64,000 nt of DNA from Vreelandella sedimenti (GCF_013416325.1 NZ_JACCGK010000003.1:219658-283657); one strand, 5' to 3'. Shown: positions 18,840 through 29,633, counted from the first letter of the stretch. Notes: a model not told the origin generated them from the sequence alone. Numbers and translations: made by a program.

Positions 18840-20227
18840 TGGTTCGAGTTGCTAAAGGATTAACGCTAGTGGTGGGGCTGGGGCTATCGGGTCGAGCGAT
18901 ATGCCGCCATTTAAGCCGCTTAAAAGTGCCCTACATGGCAGCGGATACACGTGCTGAACCTCCGGGGTTGGATGACTTTAAAGCCACTCATCCGGGTGTT
19001 GCAGTTCACTGTGGCCCGTTAACGTCGCTGGATCTGCGTGATGTTGATGAGGTGGTGGTTAGCCCTGGTCTTGATCCGAGAATGCCGGGCTTGATAGAGC
19101 TGGCGGATCAACTAAATCCGCGCACAGGTGAGCCGATGGTGGTGGGCGAAATAGCCCTCTTTGTACGCGCCGCTAACGCCCCCATCGCCGCTATTACCGG
19201 ATCCAATGCCAAGTCAACAGTCACTTCGCTGCTGGGGGAAATGGCCGCTGCTGCCGGTGTTAATGCGGCGGTGGGGGGGAATCTTGGCACCCCCGCGCTG
19301 GATCTGTTGGCCAACCATCCCGATGCCGCGCTCTATATCTTAGAACTTTCAAGCTTTCAGCTTGAAATGACGCCCCACCTGAATGCCAGCTGTGCTGCCT
19401 TTCTGAACTTATCCGAAGACCACCTGGATCGCCATGGCGATATGCATGGCTATCGCGCCGCCAAACAGCGTATTTTTATTGGTGCCGAGCATGCCGTGGT
19501 GAATGCTGATGATCCTAACACGTGGCCTGAATATCCCGTTGATCAAGTGTCTTACTTTACGCAAGCAGCCCCAAAGGGGGGCGAGTGGGGGCTGGCGTTT
19601 CGCCACGAGAAGCTGACGTTAATGCAGGGTTCCACCCCTTGGTTGGCTATTGATGAGCTAAAAATGGCCGGCCAGCACAACTACCTCAATGCTTTGGCGG
19701 CACTGGCCATGGGCCAGGCACTGGGCTTTGCAGCCGAGCCCATGTGCAGCGCGCTGCGGGAATTTAACGGCTTGGAGCACCGTAGTGAAGTCATTGCGCA
19801 GATTAACGGCGTCACCTGGGTCAACGACACCAAGGGTACCAACGTAGGCGCTACCTTAGCGGCCATTAATGGCATTGGCTCAACACTGAAAGGGCGTTTG
19901 ATTCTACTGGCGGGCGGGGTAGGTAAGGGCGCTGATTTTTCCCCCTTGGCTGAACCGCTTTCGAGGTGCGCGCGGCACGTGCTGCTGTTTGGTTTAGATG
20001 CCCCGCGGTTAGCCGACGCCTTGACTGAATACGTCAGCATTCAGCAGGTGGAGGATTTAACCCAGGCGATGGAGACAGCCTTTGAGCTTGCCCAGCCGGG
20101 CGACTGCGTGTTGTTATCGCCCGCTTGCGCGAGCCTGGATCAGTTTGCTAACTATCAGCAGCGCGGCGATGTATTCCGCCGCTGGGTACAGCAGCGGGCA
20201 CTGCCTGCCAGAGGGGAGGCGCCATGA
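18839..20227 (+). CDS. murD: UDP-MurNAc-L-alanine:D-glutamate ligase MurD
   Basis: Adds D-glutamate to UDP-MurNAc-L-Ala. Rossmann N-terminus (VVGLGLSGRAICRHL), P-loop GSNAKSTVTSL, GGNLGTPALDLL, ELSSFQLE, LNLSEDHLDRHG, and LSPACASLDQFANYQQRGDVF at the C-terminus. The ATG at 18839 (462 aa) is preferred over the GTG one codon earlier: it overlaps the upstream TGA and has AGAGGA ahead. Stop overlaps ftsW (ATGA). Confidence 0.96.
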   Translation: MVRVAKGLTLVVGLGLSGRAICRHLSRLKVPYMAADTRAEPPGLDDFKATHPGVAVHCGPLTSLDLRDVDEVVVSPGLDPRMPGLIELADQLNPRTGEPMVVGEIALFVRAANAPIAAITGSNAKSTVTSLLGEMAAAAGVNAAVGGNLGTPALDLLANHPDAALYILELSSFQLEMTPHLNASCAAFLNLSEDHLDRHGDMHGYRAAKQRIFIGAEHAVVNADDPNTWPEYPVDQVSYFTQAAPKGGEWGLAFRHEKLTLMQGSTPWLAIDELKMAGQHNYLNALAALAMGQALGFAAEPMCSALREFNGLEHRSEVIAQINGVTWVNDTKGTNVGATLAAINGIGSTLKGRLILLAGGVGKGADFSPLAEPLSRCARHVLLFGLDAPRLADALTEYVSIQQVEDLTQAMETAFELAQPGDCVLLSPACASLDQFANYQQRGDVFRRWVQQRALPARGEAP

Positions 20228-21405
20228 GTCGAATTCAGCGTCTGCGCACGGTGCTTACCACCCGTGATCTACCCTGCGATGTGTGGCTCATTGTAGCGGC
20301 GGTTGCCTTGGCGGGGTTGGGTTGGGTCATGGTCAGCTCGGCTTCGATTGGCTTGCTGGAAGATACTTATCACTACTCACGTCAGCACGGCGTTTTCCTG
20401 GTGCTTGCCATCATTGCCTGCGTTTTTATGCTCTGCGTGCCGCTTGAAGTGTGGCGCCAAAACGCAGCGCTGATTCTGCTCGCCACTATTTTTCTATTGG
20501 TTTTGGTGCTGATTGTTGGTCAGGAGATCAATGGTAGTAAGCGCTGGATAGCGTTGCCGGGGCCATTGCCGAGTTTACAGGTCTCCGAATTTGCCAAAGT
20601 CGGGCTGATTTTCTATATGGCGGCATTTATGTCGCGTTTTACCTACGACTTGCGTCGCCGAGCGTTCAGCATGTGGCGCCCACTGGCCGTGCTCGCCGTA
20701 CCGGTTGGGCTGCTATTTTTAGCGCCTGATTTCGGCGGGATGGTGGTCTTTACCGTCTGCGTGATTGGCATGCTGATGATGTGCGGTGCCTCGCTGGTGC
20801 TGCTGATTGGCAGCGGGCTGTTGCTCGGCTCCGGGGCGGTTGTAATGGTGCTGATAGAACCCTACCGGCTGGCCCGGTGGACCAGTTTTTTAGACCCCTG
20901 GGCCGATCAGTTTGCGACCGGTTACCAGTTAACTCAGGCGTTAATAGCCTTCGGGCGAGGTCATGTGACGGGCACTGGGTTGGGTAACAGTGTGCAAAAA
21001 CTGCATTACCTGCCCGAGGCGCATACCGACTTTATCTTTGCCGTAATCGCTGAAGAGTTGGGCATGATAGGCGCGATTATCGTCGTGCTGTTGTTCACGC
21101 TGTTTATTGCCCGCGCTATGTGGATAGGGCGCAAAGCTGAACTGGCAGGGCATCTATTTGGCGCTTATGTAAGCTACGGCATCGGTTTTGTCGTAGCCGC
21201 CCAGGCGTTTATTAACATGGCGGTAAGTTCCGGGCTGTTGCCGACTAAAGGGCTAACGCTGCCGCTGATGAGCTATGGCGGCTCTAGCCTGCTAGTGACA
21301 GGTATAATGGTTGGGCTACTGCTGCGCACGGATGCTGAAACACGTCATCGCCCCCGACGCGCGTCCACCCCCTATAAATCGCGCCATGAACCGCGTTTAT
21401 CGTAA
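20224..21405 (+). CDS. ftsW: Septal peptidoglycan glycosyltransferase FtsW
   Basis: SEDS-family polymerase that pairs with FtsI to build septal glycan. Multiple membrane helices; motifs VMVSSASIGLLE, NGSKRWIALPGPLPSLQVSEFAKVG, TFVDPW-like TSFLDPWADQFATGYQLTQALIAFGRG, GLGNSVQKLHYLPEAHTDFIFAVIAEELG and LPLMSYGGSS. 393 aa with a basic cytoplasmic tail. Confidence 0.97.
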   Translation: MSRIQRLRTVLTTRDLPCDVWLIVAAVALAGLGWVMVSSASIGLLEDTYHYSRQHGVFLVLAIIACVFMLCVPLEVWRQNAALILLATIFLLVLVLIVGQEINGSKRWIALPGPLPSLQVSEFAKVGLIFYMAAFMSRFTYDLRRRAFSMWRPLAVLAVPVGLLFLAPDFGGMVVFTVCVIGMLMMCGASLVLLIGSGLLLGSGAVVMVLIEPYRLARWTSFLDPWADQFATGYQLTQALIAFGRGHVTGTGLGNSVQKLHYLPEAHTDFIFAVIAEELGMIGAIIVVLLFTLFIARAMWIGRKAELAGHLFGAYVSYGIGFVVAAQAFINMAVSSGLLPTKGLTLPLMSYGGSSLLVTGIMVGLLLRTDAETRHRPRRASTPYKSRHEPRLS

Positions 21406-21437
21406 TGCGATGCCGCTTGGTGCTATCAGGAGTTTGA
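21405..21437 (+). other. Bridging mini-ORF ftsW to murG
   Basis: The ftsW TAA overlaps an ATG (TAATG) that opens a 10-codon ORF (MRCRLVLSGV) ending one base before the murG GTG. It also contains the murG ribosome site. murG has its own AGGAG, so the relay is less needed here. Confidence 0.25.
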
Positions 21438-21438
21438 T

Positions 21439-22536
21439 GTGACGACTAACGTTAGCCGACGAGTACTGATTATGGCGGGGGGCACCGGCGGCCACGTGTT
21501 CCCAGCCTTGTCACTCGCCAACGCTTTGCAAGCGCAGCAGGTCGACGTTGAGTGGTTGGGCAGCCCTAGAGGGATTGAAAACCGCCTGGTCCCCGAAGCG
21601 GGCATTAAATTACATACAATTGCGGTTAGCGGGCTGCGCGGCAATGGCTTGATGGGCTGGCTAAAAGCACCTCTTAACCTTAGCCGTGCGGTGTTGCAGG
21701 CGCGTGCGGTTATTCGCGACTTCAAGCCTCAGGTGGTGGTCGGTTTGGGGGGCTTTGCCAGTGGTCCCGGCGGGTTAGCTGCTTGGCTGACGCGCGTTCC
21801 TTTAGTGATCCATGAGCAGAATGCCGTGGCAGGCCTGACCAATCGCGTGCTGTCACGACTCGCCAAGCGTACCTATGCCGCTTTCCCTGAGGCCTTTGGG
21901 GCGCGTGCCGATGTCATTGGCAATCCAGTGCGTGACGATATCGCCGCCTTAGGGAATACCCCAAGAGATGCGGAGATCCTCTCTGCAAGGCCTCTGCGGT
22001 TGCTGGTAGTGGGAGGCTCGCTCGGTGCTGTCGCCCTTAACGAACGCTTGGCCCCCGCGCTGGCAGCTCTGCCCATTGAGCGTCGCCCCCTGGTGCGCCA
22101 TCAGGCGGGTAAAAACCGTGAAAAGACCACTGCTGAAAATTATCAGCAGCACGGCGTGAGCGCCGAGGTTAGCCCCTTTATTGATGATATGGCTGCTGCC
22201 TACGAGTGGGCCGACTTAGTGGTGTGTCGCTCAGGTGCCCTGACTGTCGCGGAGTTGGCCGCTGCGGCCAAGCCAGCGCTGCTAGTGCCGTTTCCTTTTG
22301 CCGTTGATGACCATCAGCGGATCAATGCCCAGGTGCTAGTCAAGGCGGGAGCGGCAAAGTGCGTGGTTCAGTCTGAGCTCACTGTTGAGCGGTTAAGTGA
22401 ATTTTTAAATCAATTGCTCGTCCCAAATACCCTGGCTGCGATGGCAGCGAATGCACGTCAGGCTGCCCATTTAGACGCCACGAAGCGCTTGGCTGAAGGG
22501 TGTTTGGCGATGGTGCCGTTAGGAGACTCTGCGTGA
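21439..22536 (+). CDS. murG: Lipid II synthase MurG
   Basis: Membrane-peripheral GT28 glycosyltransferase adding GlcNAc to lipid I. Motifs: [54 protein letters not shown], and [26 protein letters not shown] near the C-terminus. GTG start with AGGAG upstream; the only nearby ATG (21437) is followed directly by a stop. 365 aa. Confidence 0.96.
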   Translation: MTTNVSRRVLIMAGGTGGHVFPALSLANALQAQQVDVEWLGSPRGIENRLVPEAGIKLHTIAVSGLRGNGLMGWLKAPLNLSRAVLQARAVIRDFKPQVVVGLGGFASGPGGLAAWLTRVPLVIHEQNAVAGLTNRVLSRLAKRTYAAFPEAFGARADVIGNPVRDDIAALGNTPRDAEILSARPLRLLVVGGSLGAVALNERLAPALAALPIERRPLVRHQAGKNREKTTAENYQQHGVSAEVSPFIDDMAAAYEWADLVVCRSGALTVAELAAAAKPALLVPFPFAVDDHQRINAQVLVKAGAAKCVVQSELTVERLSEFLNQLLVPNTLAAMAANARQAAHLDATKRLAEGCLAMVPLGDSA

Positions 22537-23999
22537 TCGATTCAGACAAAGCCATGACACCCTCACGTTCTGCCGCTGGCCCCGGCATGCGCCGAATTCA
22601 GCGACTCCATTTTGTCGGCATTGGTGGCGCAGGGATGTGCGGTATTGCCGAGGTGTTAGCGAATCAAGGTTACACCGTGAGCGGTAGTGATGCGAAAACC
22701 TCTTCGGTCGTGGAGCGGCTGCGGCAATGCGGTGTTTGTGTTGCGATCGGACATGCCGAGGCCAATGTCGAGGGCGCTGATGTGGTGGTGGTGTCGAGTG
22801 CCATTGATGAAACCAATCCAGAAATACGCTGGGCCCATGAGCACCGCGTGCCGGTGGTGCGCCGGGCTGAAATGCTCGCTGAACTAATGCGTTTTCGTCA
22901 CGGTATTGCCGTGGCGGGTACCCATGGTAAAACCACCACGACCAGCTTGACGGCAACATTGCTGGCTGAAGGGGGACTCGATCCCACCTTTGTGATTGGT
23001 GGCAAGCTGACCAGTGCCGGCGCTAATGCCCGCTTAGGTGAGGGCGACTATTTAGTTGCTGAAGCCGATGAATCCGACGCCTCTTTTTTACACCTACAGC
23101 CGATGGTGTCGGTTGTCACCAATATCGATGCTGACCATATGGCGACCTATGGCGGCGACTTTGAACGGCTCAAAAGTACCTTTATCGAATTCCTACACAA
23201 CTTGCCGTTTTATGGCTTGGCTGTGCTGTGTATCGATGACCCGCATGTGCGCGTGCTGTGTGAACAGGTGAAGCGGCAGTTCGTGACCTATGGGTTTGAT
23301 AGCGATGCCGATTACCGGATTGTCGATTTTGCCCAGCGTGGCGGTGAAGTGACGTTCACGGCGCTACGCCCTGGCGGCGCTGCGCCGTTAAATGTCCGTT
23401 TGGCTATGCCGGGGCGCCACAATGCTCTAAACGCCATGGCGGCAATTGTGGTAGCCACCGATGCCGGTGTGAGCGATAGCGCTATTCTGAGTGGTCTGGC
23501 AGGTTTTGCCGGTGTTGGTCGCCGTTTTCAGGTGCATGGCCATTTCTCTGCACCCCAAGGGGGCGGCGATATCATGTTGGTGGATGACTATGGTCACCAT
23601 CCTCGTGAAGTTGATATGGTCATTCAGGCGATTCGTGCAGGCTGGCCAGACCGTCGCCTAGTCATGCTTTATCAGCCCCATCGCTATAGCCGTACCCGCG
23701 ATTTATACGAAGATTTTGTCAGGGTGCTTTCTCAAGTCGATACGCTTGTGCTGCTTGATGTTTATAGCGCCGGTGAAGCGGTTATTCCTGGTGCCGAAGG
23801 AAAAACCTTGGCGGGCTCTATTCGACAGCGTGGTGACGTCGACCCGCTATTTGTTGAGCATAAACACGAACTGCCTGCGCTGTTAACCAACGTATTGCGC
23901 CCAGGCGATATTTTAATAACCCAGGGCGCCGGTGATGTGGGTGGGATCTCCCTGCGCTTGGCACAAGCACAGCTAGCGATGAACGAGGTGGATCTGTGA
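22533..23999 (+). CDS. murC: UDP-MurNAc:L-alanine ligase MurC
   Basis: Adds the first stem-peptide residue. [18 protein letters not shown]-loop [36 protein letters not shown] and FQPHRY-like [13 protein letters not shown] chose the GTG at 22533, which overlaps the murG stop (GTGA) and has TAGGAG upstream, giving 488 aa (E. coli 491). A longer frame from 22500 would overlap murG by 37 bases. Stop overlaps ddlB (GTGA). Confidence 0.95.
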   Translation: MIDSDKAMTPSRSAAGPGMRRIQRLHFVGIGGAGMCGIAEVLANQGYTVSGSDAKTSSVVERLRQCGVCVAIGHAEANVEGADVVVVSSAIDETNPEIRWAHEHRVPVVRRAEMLAELMRFRHGIAVAGTHGKTTTTSLTATLLAEGGLDPTFVIGGKLTSAGANARLGEGDYLVAEADESDASFLHLQPMVSVVTNIDADHMATYGGDFERLKSTFIEFLHNLPFYGLAVLCIDDPHVRVLCEQVKRQFVTYGFDSDADYRIVDFAQRGGEVTFTALRPGGAAPLNVRLAMPGRHNALNAMAAIVVATDAGVSDSAILSGLAGFAGVGRRFQVHGHFSAPQGGGDIMLVDDYGHHPREVDMVIQAIRAGWPDRRLVMLYQPHRYSRTRDLYEDFVRVLSQVDTLVLLDVYSAGEAVIPGAEGKTLAGSIRQRGDVDPLFVEHKHELPALLTNVLRPGDILITQGAGDVGGISLRLAQAQLAMNEVDL

Positions 24000-24937
24000 G
24001 TGTTGACGTAGCAACTCCCCAGTCTCTTGAAAAAGTCGTTGTCGTTTACGGTGGCACCTCTGCTGAACGCGAGGTGTCGCTGAAAAGTGGGTCAGCGGTG
24101 CTTGAGGCGCTGCAACGTAAAGGTGTCAATGCCTGTGGCTATGATCCCCGCGACAACGGCCTAGTGGGCTTGGAGCAATTGGCTCCCTCGCTTGTCTTTG
24201 TGGCTCTGCATGGCCGCGGTGGGGAAGACGGCACTCTACAGGGGGCACTAGAACTGCTCGACATTCCTTATACCGGCAGCGGGGTGCTCGCTTCAGCCCT
24301 GGGGATGGATAAGCAGCGCACCAAGCAGGTATGGAGCGCGGTTGGGCTACCCACCCCTGAAAGTATTATGTTAGAGGCAACGGCGGAGTGGTCCGCCGTG
24401 GTCGAGCAACTTAGCTTGCCGTTGATTGTGAAGCCTGTGCATGAAGGGTCGACGCTGGGTATTAGCATTGTAAAAAACCAGGCAGCGCTTGAAGCGGCCT
24501 ATCACGAGGCGGCCCAGTTCGACGCCCGCGTGATGGCGGAGCGTTTTGTGGTGGGTGAAGAGTATACCGTTGCGCTGCTAGGTGATCAGGTATTACCGGC
24601 GATTCGTGTTGAAGTACCGGGTGGTTTCTACGACTACGAGGCCAAATATATCGCTAATACCACCCAGTATCACTTGCCCTGCGGTTTGTCGGCACAGCAT
24701 GAGGCTGAGCTTGCATTGCTTTGCCAGCAGGCGTTTGCCGCTATCGGTGGAGTCGGCTGGGGTCGGGTTGATGTCATGCGTGATAGTGAAGGGCGTTTTT
24801 GGCTGTTGGAAGTCAATACGGTGCCAGGCATGACCGATCATAGTTTGGTACCTCAAGCGGCGGCTCACGCGGGCATCAGCTTTGATGATCTAGTGTTGCG
24901 AATACTCAACACCGCAGGCGAGCATTTCACCGCATGA
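23996..24937 (+). CDS. ddlB: D-alanine:D-alanine ligase DdlB
   Basis: ATP-grasp enzyme making the D-Ala-D-Ala dipeptide used by Mur[68 protein letters not shown] and [15 protein letters not shown]. 313 aa. GTG start overlapping the murC stop. Its TGA overlaps the ATG of a mini-ORF reaching ftsQ. Confidence 0.96.
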   Translation: MSVDVATPQSLEKVVVVYGGTSAEREVSLKSGSAVLEALQRKGVNACGYDPRDNGLVGLEQLAPSLVFVALHGRGGEDGTLQGALELLDIPYTGSGVLASALGMDKQRTKQVWSAVGLPTPESIMLEATAEWSAVVEQLSLPLIVKPVHEGSTLGISIVKNQAALEAAYHEAAQFDARVMAERFVVGEEYTVALLGDQVLPAIRVEVPGGFYDYEAKYIANTTQYHLPCGLSAQHEAELALLCQQAFAAIGGVGWGRVDVMRDSEGRFWLLEVNTVPGMTDHSLVPQAAAHAGISFDDLVLRILNTAGEHFTA

Positions 24938-24981
24938 GTAATGACTTGTTTAAAAGCGCCTTTTTAAAAAGTGCCTTATGA
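24934..24981 (+). other. Bridging mini-ORF ddlB to ftsQ
   Basis: A 15-codon ORF ([15 protein letters not shown]) begins inside the ddlB stop (ATGA) and ends inside the ftsQ start (ATGA), filling the gap exactly. It contains an imperfect 15-base repeat (codons LFKSA and FLKSA). ftsQ has no Shine-Dalgarno, so reinitiation from this ORF is a reasonable inference. Confidence 0.45.
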
Positions 24982-25691
24982 AAAAGCGTAACGCTTGGAT
25001 GGGAATTCTCCTGCTGGCGCTACTTATGGGAGCTGGCGGGCGCGCGCTTTGGCTGTGGCTAGATCGTCCGATTGAACGTGTGTCTATTCGCGGTGAATGG
25101 GAGTACGTCAGCGCCGACTACCTGCGTACTCAGTTGGCACCCCTGGTGGTTGATGCCACCTGGTTATCAGCTGATTTGGGTGAATTACGCGACCGTGCGC
25201 TGCAAGTGGGTTGGTTAAACGAAGTGCGCATTTCCCGTGAGTGGCCAAATGCACTGGTGTTTGAGCTGGTTGAACAGCAGCCTGTCGCACGCTGGAATGA
25301 TGACTTCTTGCTTAATCCTGAAGGGGAGCCTTTCGCTTTTGCGCCATTATCACCACCTACAGGTTTGCCCGATCTCGCTGGTCCTGCTGGGAGCAGTGAA
25401 GAAGTGCTGGACTATTACCACCGTTTAAAACTTCACTTTGAACAGTTATCGTTGAATCTTACTCAACTACGTTTAGAGCCGCGCGGTGCCTGGCGGCTCC
25501 AATTAAACGATGGCGCTTGGGTGATGTTAGGTCGGCGTCAGCATGAAGTGCGTTTAGCACGGCTGTCGGCTTCATGGCAGCGTGAGTTATCGTCTCTTGG
25601 GGATCAGATTCGTTATATTGATCTGCGCTACCCTAACGGTGTGGCTGTTGCTTGGCATGGAGAAAGTGAATTTACGGTGCAAGATGAGTAA
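24978..25691 (+). CDS. ftsQ: Cell division protein FtsQ
   Basis: Bitopic divisome protein that recruits FtsL/FtsB. Short basic cytoplasmic N-terminus, one transmembrane helix (about residues 7-27), POTRA domain from IERVSIRGEWEYVSADYLRTQL, then the beta domain with WRLQLNDGAWVMLG and RYIDLRYPNGVAVAW. 237 aa, shorter than E. coli (276), with a reduced C-terminal tail. Confidence 0.93.
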   Translation: MKKRNAWMGILLLALLMGAGGRALWLWLDRPIERVSIRGEWEYVSADYLRTQLAPLVVDATWLSADLGELRDRALQVGWLNEVRISREWPNALVFELVEQQPVARWNDDFLLNPEGEPFAFAPLSPPTGLPDLAGPAGSSEEVLDYYHRLKLHFEQLSLNLTQLRLEPRGAWRLQLNDGAWVMLGRRQHEVRLARLSASWQRELSSLGDQIRYIDLRYPNGVAVAWHGESEFTVQDE

Positions 25692-26004
25692 CTCTTCTAT
25701 TACTTGATGCAAATAAGGTGTAAAAGTGAGTGGTTGCCATCGTTGAAAAAGCCAATAATCGGCTTTAAATTGCTACCCAAGCCTATTATTGTGGGTTTGT
25801 ACTAGTCGTATTGCGACTATTGTTTCTATACTATGGGCCAGAAGCGGATTAAATAGTTTTTAATTTCGACTATTGGTACTTAGCGATTGTCTGAAAAGCA
25901 GCACTGATTATTTTGGGTAGCACGCTTTCAATGTTAAGCGTTGGATTAAGCGCCACCCTATTTATATTTATTTTTAACAATGACGCAAGGAGATTTCCCG
26001 ACTC
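25692..26004 (+). promoter_or_regulatory. ftsQ-ftsA spacer with candidate ftsAZ promoter
   Basis: A 313-base AT-rich spacer inside an otherwise tightly packed cluster; I see no gene in it. The best promoter match is TTGGAT (25941-25946), 16 bases, TATATT (25963-25968), placing a start near 25975, ahead of AAGGAG and the ftsA ATG. TATACT at 25827-25832 is another -10 candidate without a good -35. A separate ftsAZ promoter would set FtsZ dosage independently of the mur genes. Confidence 0.4.
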
Positions 26005-27294
26005 ATGGCAGGCTCACCCAACGCATCCAATATGGTGGTCGGGCTGGACATTGGAACGTCCAAGGTCGTCGCGATAGTCGGTCAACCCACCGACGACGGC
26101 GGAATTGAAATTGCAGGTATTGGTTCGCATCCTTCGCGTGGCATGAAGCGTGGCGTAGTGATCAATATTGAATCGACAGTGCAGTCTATCCAGCGCGCCG
26201 TTGAAGAAGCAGAATTAATGGCCGGTTGTGATATTCACTCGGTATACGTTGGCGTGGCAGGCAGCCATATCAGTTCAATGAACTCTGATGGCGTTGTCGC
26301 CATTAAAGAGCGTGAGGTAACGCCCTCCGACATTGAGCGTGTGATTGACTCTGCGCGGGCGCGTGCCATCTCTGAAGGCCAGCGAGTGCTGCATGTGCTG
26401 CCCCAAGAGTTTTCGATTGATGCCCAGGGTGGCATTCGCGAGCCGCTTGGCATGTCCGGTGTGCGCTTGGAAGCGCAGGTGCACTTAGTGACAGCCGCAT
26501 TAAACGCGGTGCAGAATATTGAGAAGTGTGTGCGCCGCTGCGGTCTTGAAGTTGATGCTATTATCTTAGAGCAGCTCGCCTCTAGTATGGCCGTGCTTAC
26601 TGAAGATGAGCGTGAACTGGGCGTCTGTATGGTCGATATTGGTGGTGGAACTACCGACATGGCTATTTTCAGCGAAGGCGCCATACGCCACACGGCGGTG
26701 ATTCCCATCGCCGGGGATCAAGTCACTAACGATATCGCCATGGCGTTGCGAACACCCACGCAGCACGCTGAAGAGATCAAAGTTAAATACGCTTGCGCGC
26801 TAACCCATTTAGCCGCCAGCGATGAAATGATTAAAGTACCTAGCGTAGGTGATCGTCCAGCGCGTGATCTATCGCGCCAAGCGCTCGCTGAAGTGGTAGA
26901 GCCACGCTACGAAGAGCTATTTACGCTAGTGAGAGACGAATTGCGCCGTAGTGGCTATGAAGACATGGTGGCTGCTGGGATAGTGCTTACCGGCGGTACC
27001 TCGCGCATGGAAGGGGTTAGCGAATTGGCAGAAGAGATTTTCCATATGCCCGTTCGTATCGCATGTCCGCAGAATGTAAGAGGTTTGGCGGATGTCGTTT
27101 GTAATCCCATTTATGCGACGGGCGTTGGTCTGCTGCATTATGCCTTGCAGGAAACGCGTCATGGGCAAGGTCTAAGAAGCCACGGGGGAGTGGTTGCAGC
27201 CCATAAGGGACGCAACGAGCTTGCCCGGCGTGATATCAAGGAAGACCATTCGGCGCTGGCAAGAATTAAAGGCTGGTTCAAAGGAAATTTCTGA
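26005..27294 (+). CDS. ftsA: Cell division protein FtsA
   Basis: Actin-like ATPase that tethers FtsZ to the membrane. [16 protein letters not shown] (phosphate 1), [14 protein letters not shown] (phosphate 2), [13 protein letters not shown] (adenosine motif), a 1C domain between residues about 85-165, and a C-terminal amphipathic membrane-targeting helix ([14 protein letters not shown]). 429 aa. Good ribosome site (AAGGAG). Confidence 0.97.
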   Translation: MAGSPNASNMVVGLDIGTSKVVAIVGQPTDDGGIEIAGIGSHPSRGMKRGVVINIESTVQSIQRAVEEAELMAGCDIHSVYVGVAGSHISSMNSDGVVAIKEREVTPSDIERVIDSARARAISEGQRVLHVLPQEFSIDAQGGIREPLGMSGVRLEAQVHLVTAALNAVQNIEKCVRRCGLEVDAIILEQLASSMAVLTEDERELGVCMVDIGGGTTDMAIFSEGAIRHTAVIPIAGDQVTNDIAMALRTPTQHAEEIKVKYACALTHLAASDEMIKVPSVGDRPARDLSRQALAEVVEPRYEELFTLVRDELRRSGYEDMVAAGIVLTGGTSRMEGVSELAEEIFHMPVRIACPQNVRGLADVVCNPIYATGVGLLHYALQETRHGQGLRSHGGVVAAHKGRNELARRDIKEDHSALARIKGWFKGNF

Positions 27295-27328
27295 CAGGGC
27301 CGCAAGCGCGGTTCAGGAGACGGGGCTT

Positions 27329-28504
27329 ATGTTCGAATTGGTAGATAACGCACCCTCGAGCAGTGCGGTCATCAAAGTGGTTGGCGTTGGCGGCGGTGGC
27401 GGCAATGCTGTTAACCACATGGTCGAAAGCAATATTGAAGGCGTTGAGTTCATCTGCGCCAACACGGATGCCCAGGCGCTCAAGCGCGTATCGGCAAAAA
27501 CTGTACTGCAGCTGGGCAGTGAAATCACCAAAGGGTTAGGCGCAGGTGCCAATCCCGATGTGGGCCGCCAAGCGGCAATGGAAGACCGCGAGCGCATCGC
27601 TGAATTACTGGTCGGTGCCGATATGGTCTTCATCACTGCCGGTATGGGCGGTGGTACGGGCACAGGAGGTGCGCCGGTGGTTGCCCAGGTCGCCAAGGAA
27701 CTGGGGATTCTCACCGTTGCGGTAGTGACGCGCCCCTTCCCCTTTGAAGGGCCGAAGCGTATGCGCGCTGCTGAAGAGGGCATGAAAGAGCTCTCTGAGC
27801 ACGTTGATTCGTTGATCACTATTCCTAATGAAAAACTGCTTTCCGTGCTGGGCAAGAACGCCACGCTACTGACGGCCTTTAGTGCGGCGAACGATGTGCT
27901 GCTGGGGGCTGTTCAAGGTATCGCAGAACTGATCACCAGCCCGGGCATCATCAACGTCGATTTTGCTGATGTGCGCACCGTTATGTCTGAAATGGGCATG
28001 GCGATGATGGGTACCGGTGGTGCCACGGGTGAAAATCGTGCTCGCGAAGCCGCCGAGAAAGCGATTCGCAGCCCGCTGCTGGAAGATATCGACCTTCACG
28101 GCGCACGTGGTATCTTGGTCAACATTACTGCAGGTCCCGATTTGTCGATCGGCGAGTTCAACGATGTGGGCGCTACCGTCCAAGAGTTTGCGTCTCCAGA
28201 TGCCACCATTGTTGTCGGCACCTCCATTGATATGGAAATGTCCGACGAGCTGCGTGTCACCGTTGTTGCCGCCGGCTTGGACGGGCAAAAACCTAAGGCG
28301 GCCGCGCGCGAGCCGGCCCGTCGGTCAGCTGCAGAATCCTCGGATTACCGCAAGTTGCAACAGCCAACGGTAATGCGCCAGCAGGCAACAGCACGCGCTG
28401 AAGCGCCCGAAGCGACCGCAAAATCGCGTCCTGAAAAGCGTCGCGCTTCCGAAGCCGATGACTATCTGGACATCCCCGCGTTTCTACGCCGCCAGGCGGA
28501 TTGA
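27329..28504 (+). CDS. ftsZ: Cell division GTPase FtsZ
   Basis: Tubulin homolog forming the Z-ring. GTP-binding tubulin signature GGGTGTG at residues 107-113, the catalytic [12 protein letters not shown]7 loop, a variable Ala/Arg-rich linker (about 320-375) and the conserved C-terminal peptide [14 protein letters not shown] that binds FtsA and ZipA. The ATG at 27329 (391 aa) has CAGGAG upstream; the frame extends back into ftsA but without support. Confidence 0.98.
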   Translation: MFELVDNAPSSSAVIKVVGVGGGGGNAVNHMVESNIEGVEFICANTDAQALKRVSAKTVLQLGSEITKGLGAGANPDVGRQAAMEDRERIAELLVGADMVFITAGMGGGTGTGGAPVVAQVAKELGILTVAVVTRPFPFEGPKRMRAAEEGMKELSEHVDSLITIPNEKLLSVLGKNATLLTAFSAANDVLLGAVQGIAELITSPGIINVDFADVRTVMSEMGMAMMGTGGATGENRAREAAEKAIRSPLLEDIDLHGARGILVNITAGPDLSIGEFNDVGATVQEFASPDATIVVGTSIDMEMSDELRVTVVAAGLDGQKPKAAAREPARRSAAESSDYRKLQQPTVMRQQATARAEAPEATAKSRPEKRRASEADDYLDIPAFLRRQAD

Positions 28505-28526
28505 TTCTCGATATCAGGCTCATTGC

Positions 28527-28571
28527 AACAGCGAGCGAGCGTTTTATTGGCTAAAACGCTCGTTTGCTGTT
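28527..28571 (+). terminator. Hairpin between ftsZ and lpxC
   Basis: CGAGCGTTTTA (28536-28546) pairs perfectly with TAAAACGCTCG (28552-28562), five-base loop, with further outer CAGC/GCTG pairing. The T-run is weak, so partial termination or a processing stem is possible. Confidence 0.55.
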
Positions 28572-28639
28572 AAAGTGAACACTGTTTGATAACTTTTTCC
28601 CCTGCGGTTATTACCGTCATCAGAGCTCGGCTACTATCC

Positions 28640-29551
28640 ATGATCAGACAACGCACCCTACAAAACGTCATTCGCGCCACCGGAGTGGGCCTGCATTCTG
28701 GCAAAAAAGTCCATCTTGCTCTGCGTCCGGCGCCGGCCAATACTGGGATTGTGTTTGTTAGAACCGATTTGGATCCCGTTGCGCACGTTCCCGCACGGGC
28801 AGAATTGGTTGAAGATACCAAGCTATGTACTGCTCTTGTATTTAATGGGGTCAAGGTAGCTACCGTTGAGCACCTGATGTCAGCCTTCGCTGGGCTGGGT
28901 ATTGATAACGCCTATGTGGATGTTAGCGAACCTGAAGTGCCTATTATGGACGGCAGTGCGAGTCCATTTGTGTTTTTAATCCAATCAGCGGGAATTTTAG
29001 AGCAGGATGCTGCTAAAAAATTCATTCGTATCAAACACCGTGTAGCGGTGACCGATGGCGATAAAGAGGCGGAGTTCTTACCCCATCAAGGGTTCAAAGT
29101 CTCCTTTGCAATCGACTTTGATCATCCTGTTTTTGAGCAGCAGAAACAGACCGCGTTGATCGATTTCTCGACCACGTCCTTCGTTAAAGAAGTTTCCCGT
29201 GCACGTACTTTTGGATTTATGCGTGACCTAGAGTTCTTACGCTCTAACAATCTGGCGCTCGGCGGAAGTTTAGACAACGCCATTGTGGTGGATGATTACC
29301 GCGTCGTTAATGAAGGCGGCCTACGTTACGAAGATGAGTTTGTTAAGCACAAAGTATTGGATGCTATCGGTGACTTGTACCAGCTGGGTTATAGCTTAAT
29401 CGGCGAGTTCCGAGGTGTGAAATCTGGCCACGCACTCAACAATCAGCTCTGCCGCGAGTTGATGGCGCAGCCCGATGCCTATGAAATTGTCACCTTTGAA
29501 GAAGACAAAGCTGTGGCGCCGATCTCTTATGCCGCACCCGCAATGGCGTAA
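28640..29551 (+). CDS. lpxC: UDP-3-O-acyl-N-acetylglucosamine deacetylase LpxC
   Basis: Zinc enzyme for the committed step of lipid A synthesis. Zinc ligands H78 (EHLMSAFAG), H237 and D241 ([11 protein letters not shown]) and catalytic-pocket H264 (SGHALNN) are all present at the family's usual positions. The ATG at 28640 (303 aa) matches the family start MIRQRTL; the frame runs 18 codons further upstream. In E. coli LpxC is degraded by FtsH via its C-terminal tail; here the tail ends in AAPAMA, hydrophobic as in that degron. Confidence 0.97.
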   Translation: MIRQRTLQNVIRATGVGLHSGKKVHLALRPAPANTGIVFVRTDLDPVAHVPARAELVEDTKLCTALVFNGVKVATVEHLMSAFAGLGIDNAYVDVSEPEVPIMDGSASPFVFLIQSAGILEQDAAKKFIRIKHRVAVTDGDKEAEFLPHQGFKVSFAIDFDHPVFEQQKQTALIDFSTTSFVKEVSRARTFGFMRDLEFLRSNNLALGGSLDNAIVVDDYRVVNEGGLRYEDEFVKHKVLDAIGDLYQLGYSLIGEFRGVKSGHALNNQLCRELMAQPDAYEIVTFEEDKAVAPISYAAPAMA

Positions 29552-29596
29552 TATAGTAGGCTTAGCTTTTATATTAGCGCTTTTTTACTTTTGATT

Positions 29597-29633
29597 CATA
29601 AAGCATCGCTTAGGCGGTGCTTTATGCTTTTAA
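29597..29633 (+). terminator. Terminator after lpxC
   Basis: A 13-bp stem with one G-T pair (CATAAAGCATCGC with GCGGTGCTTTATG), followed by CTTTTAAT. It closes the division cluster. Confidence 0.75.
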
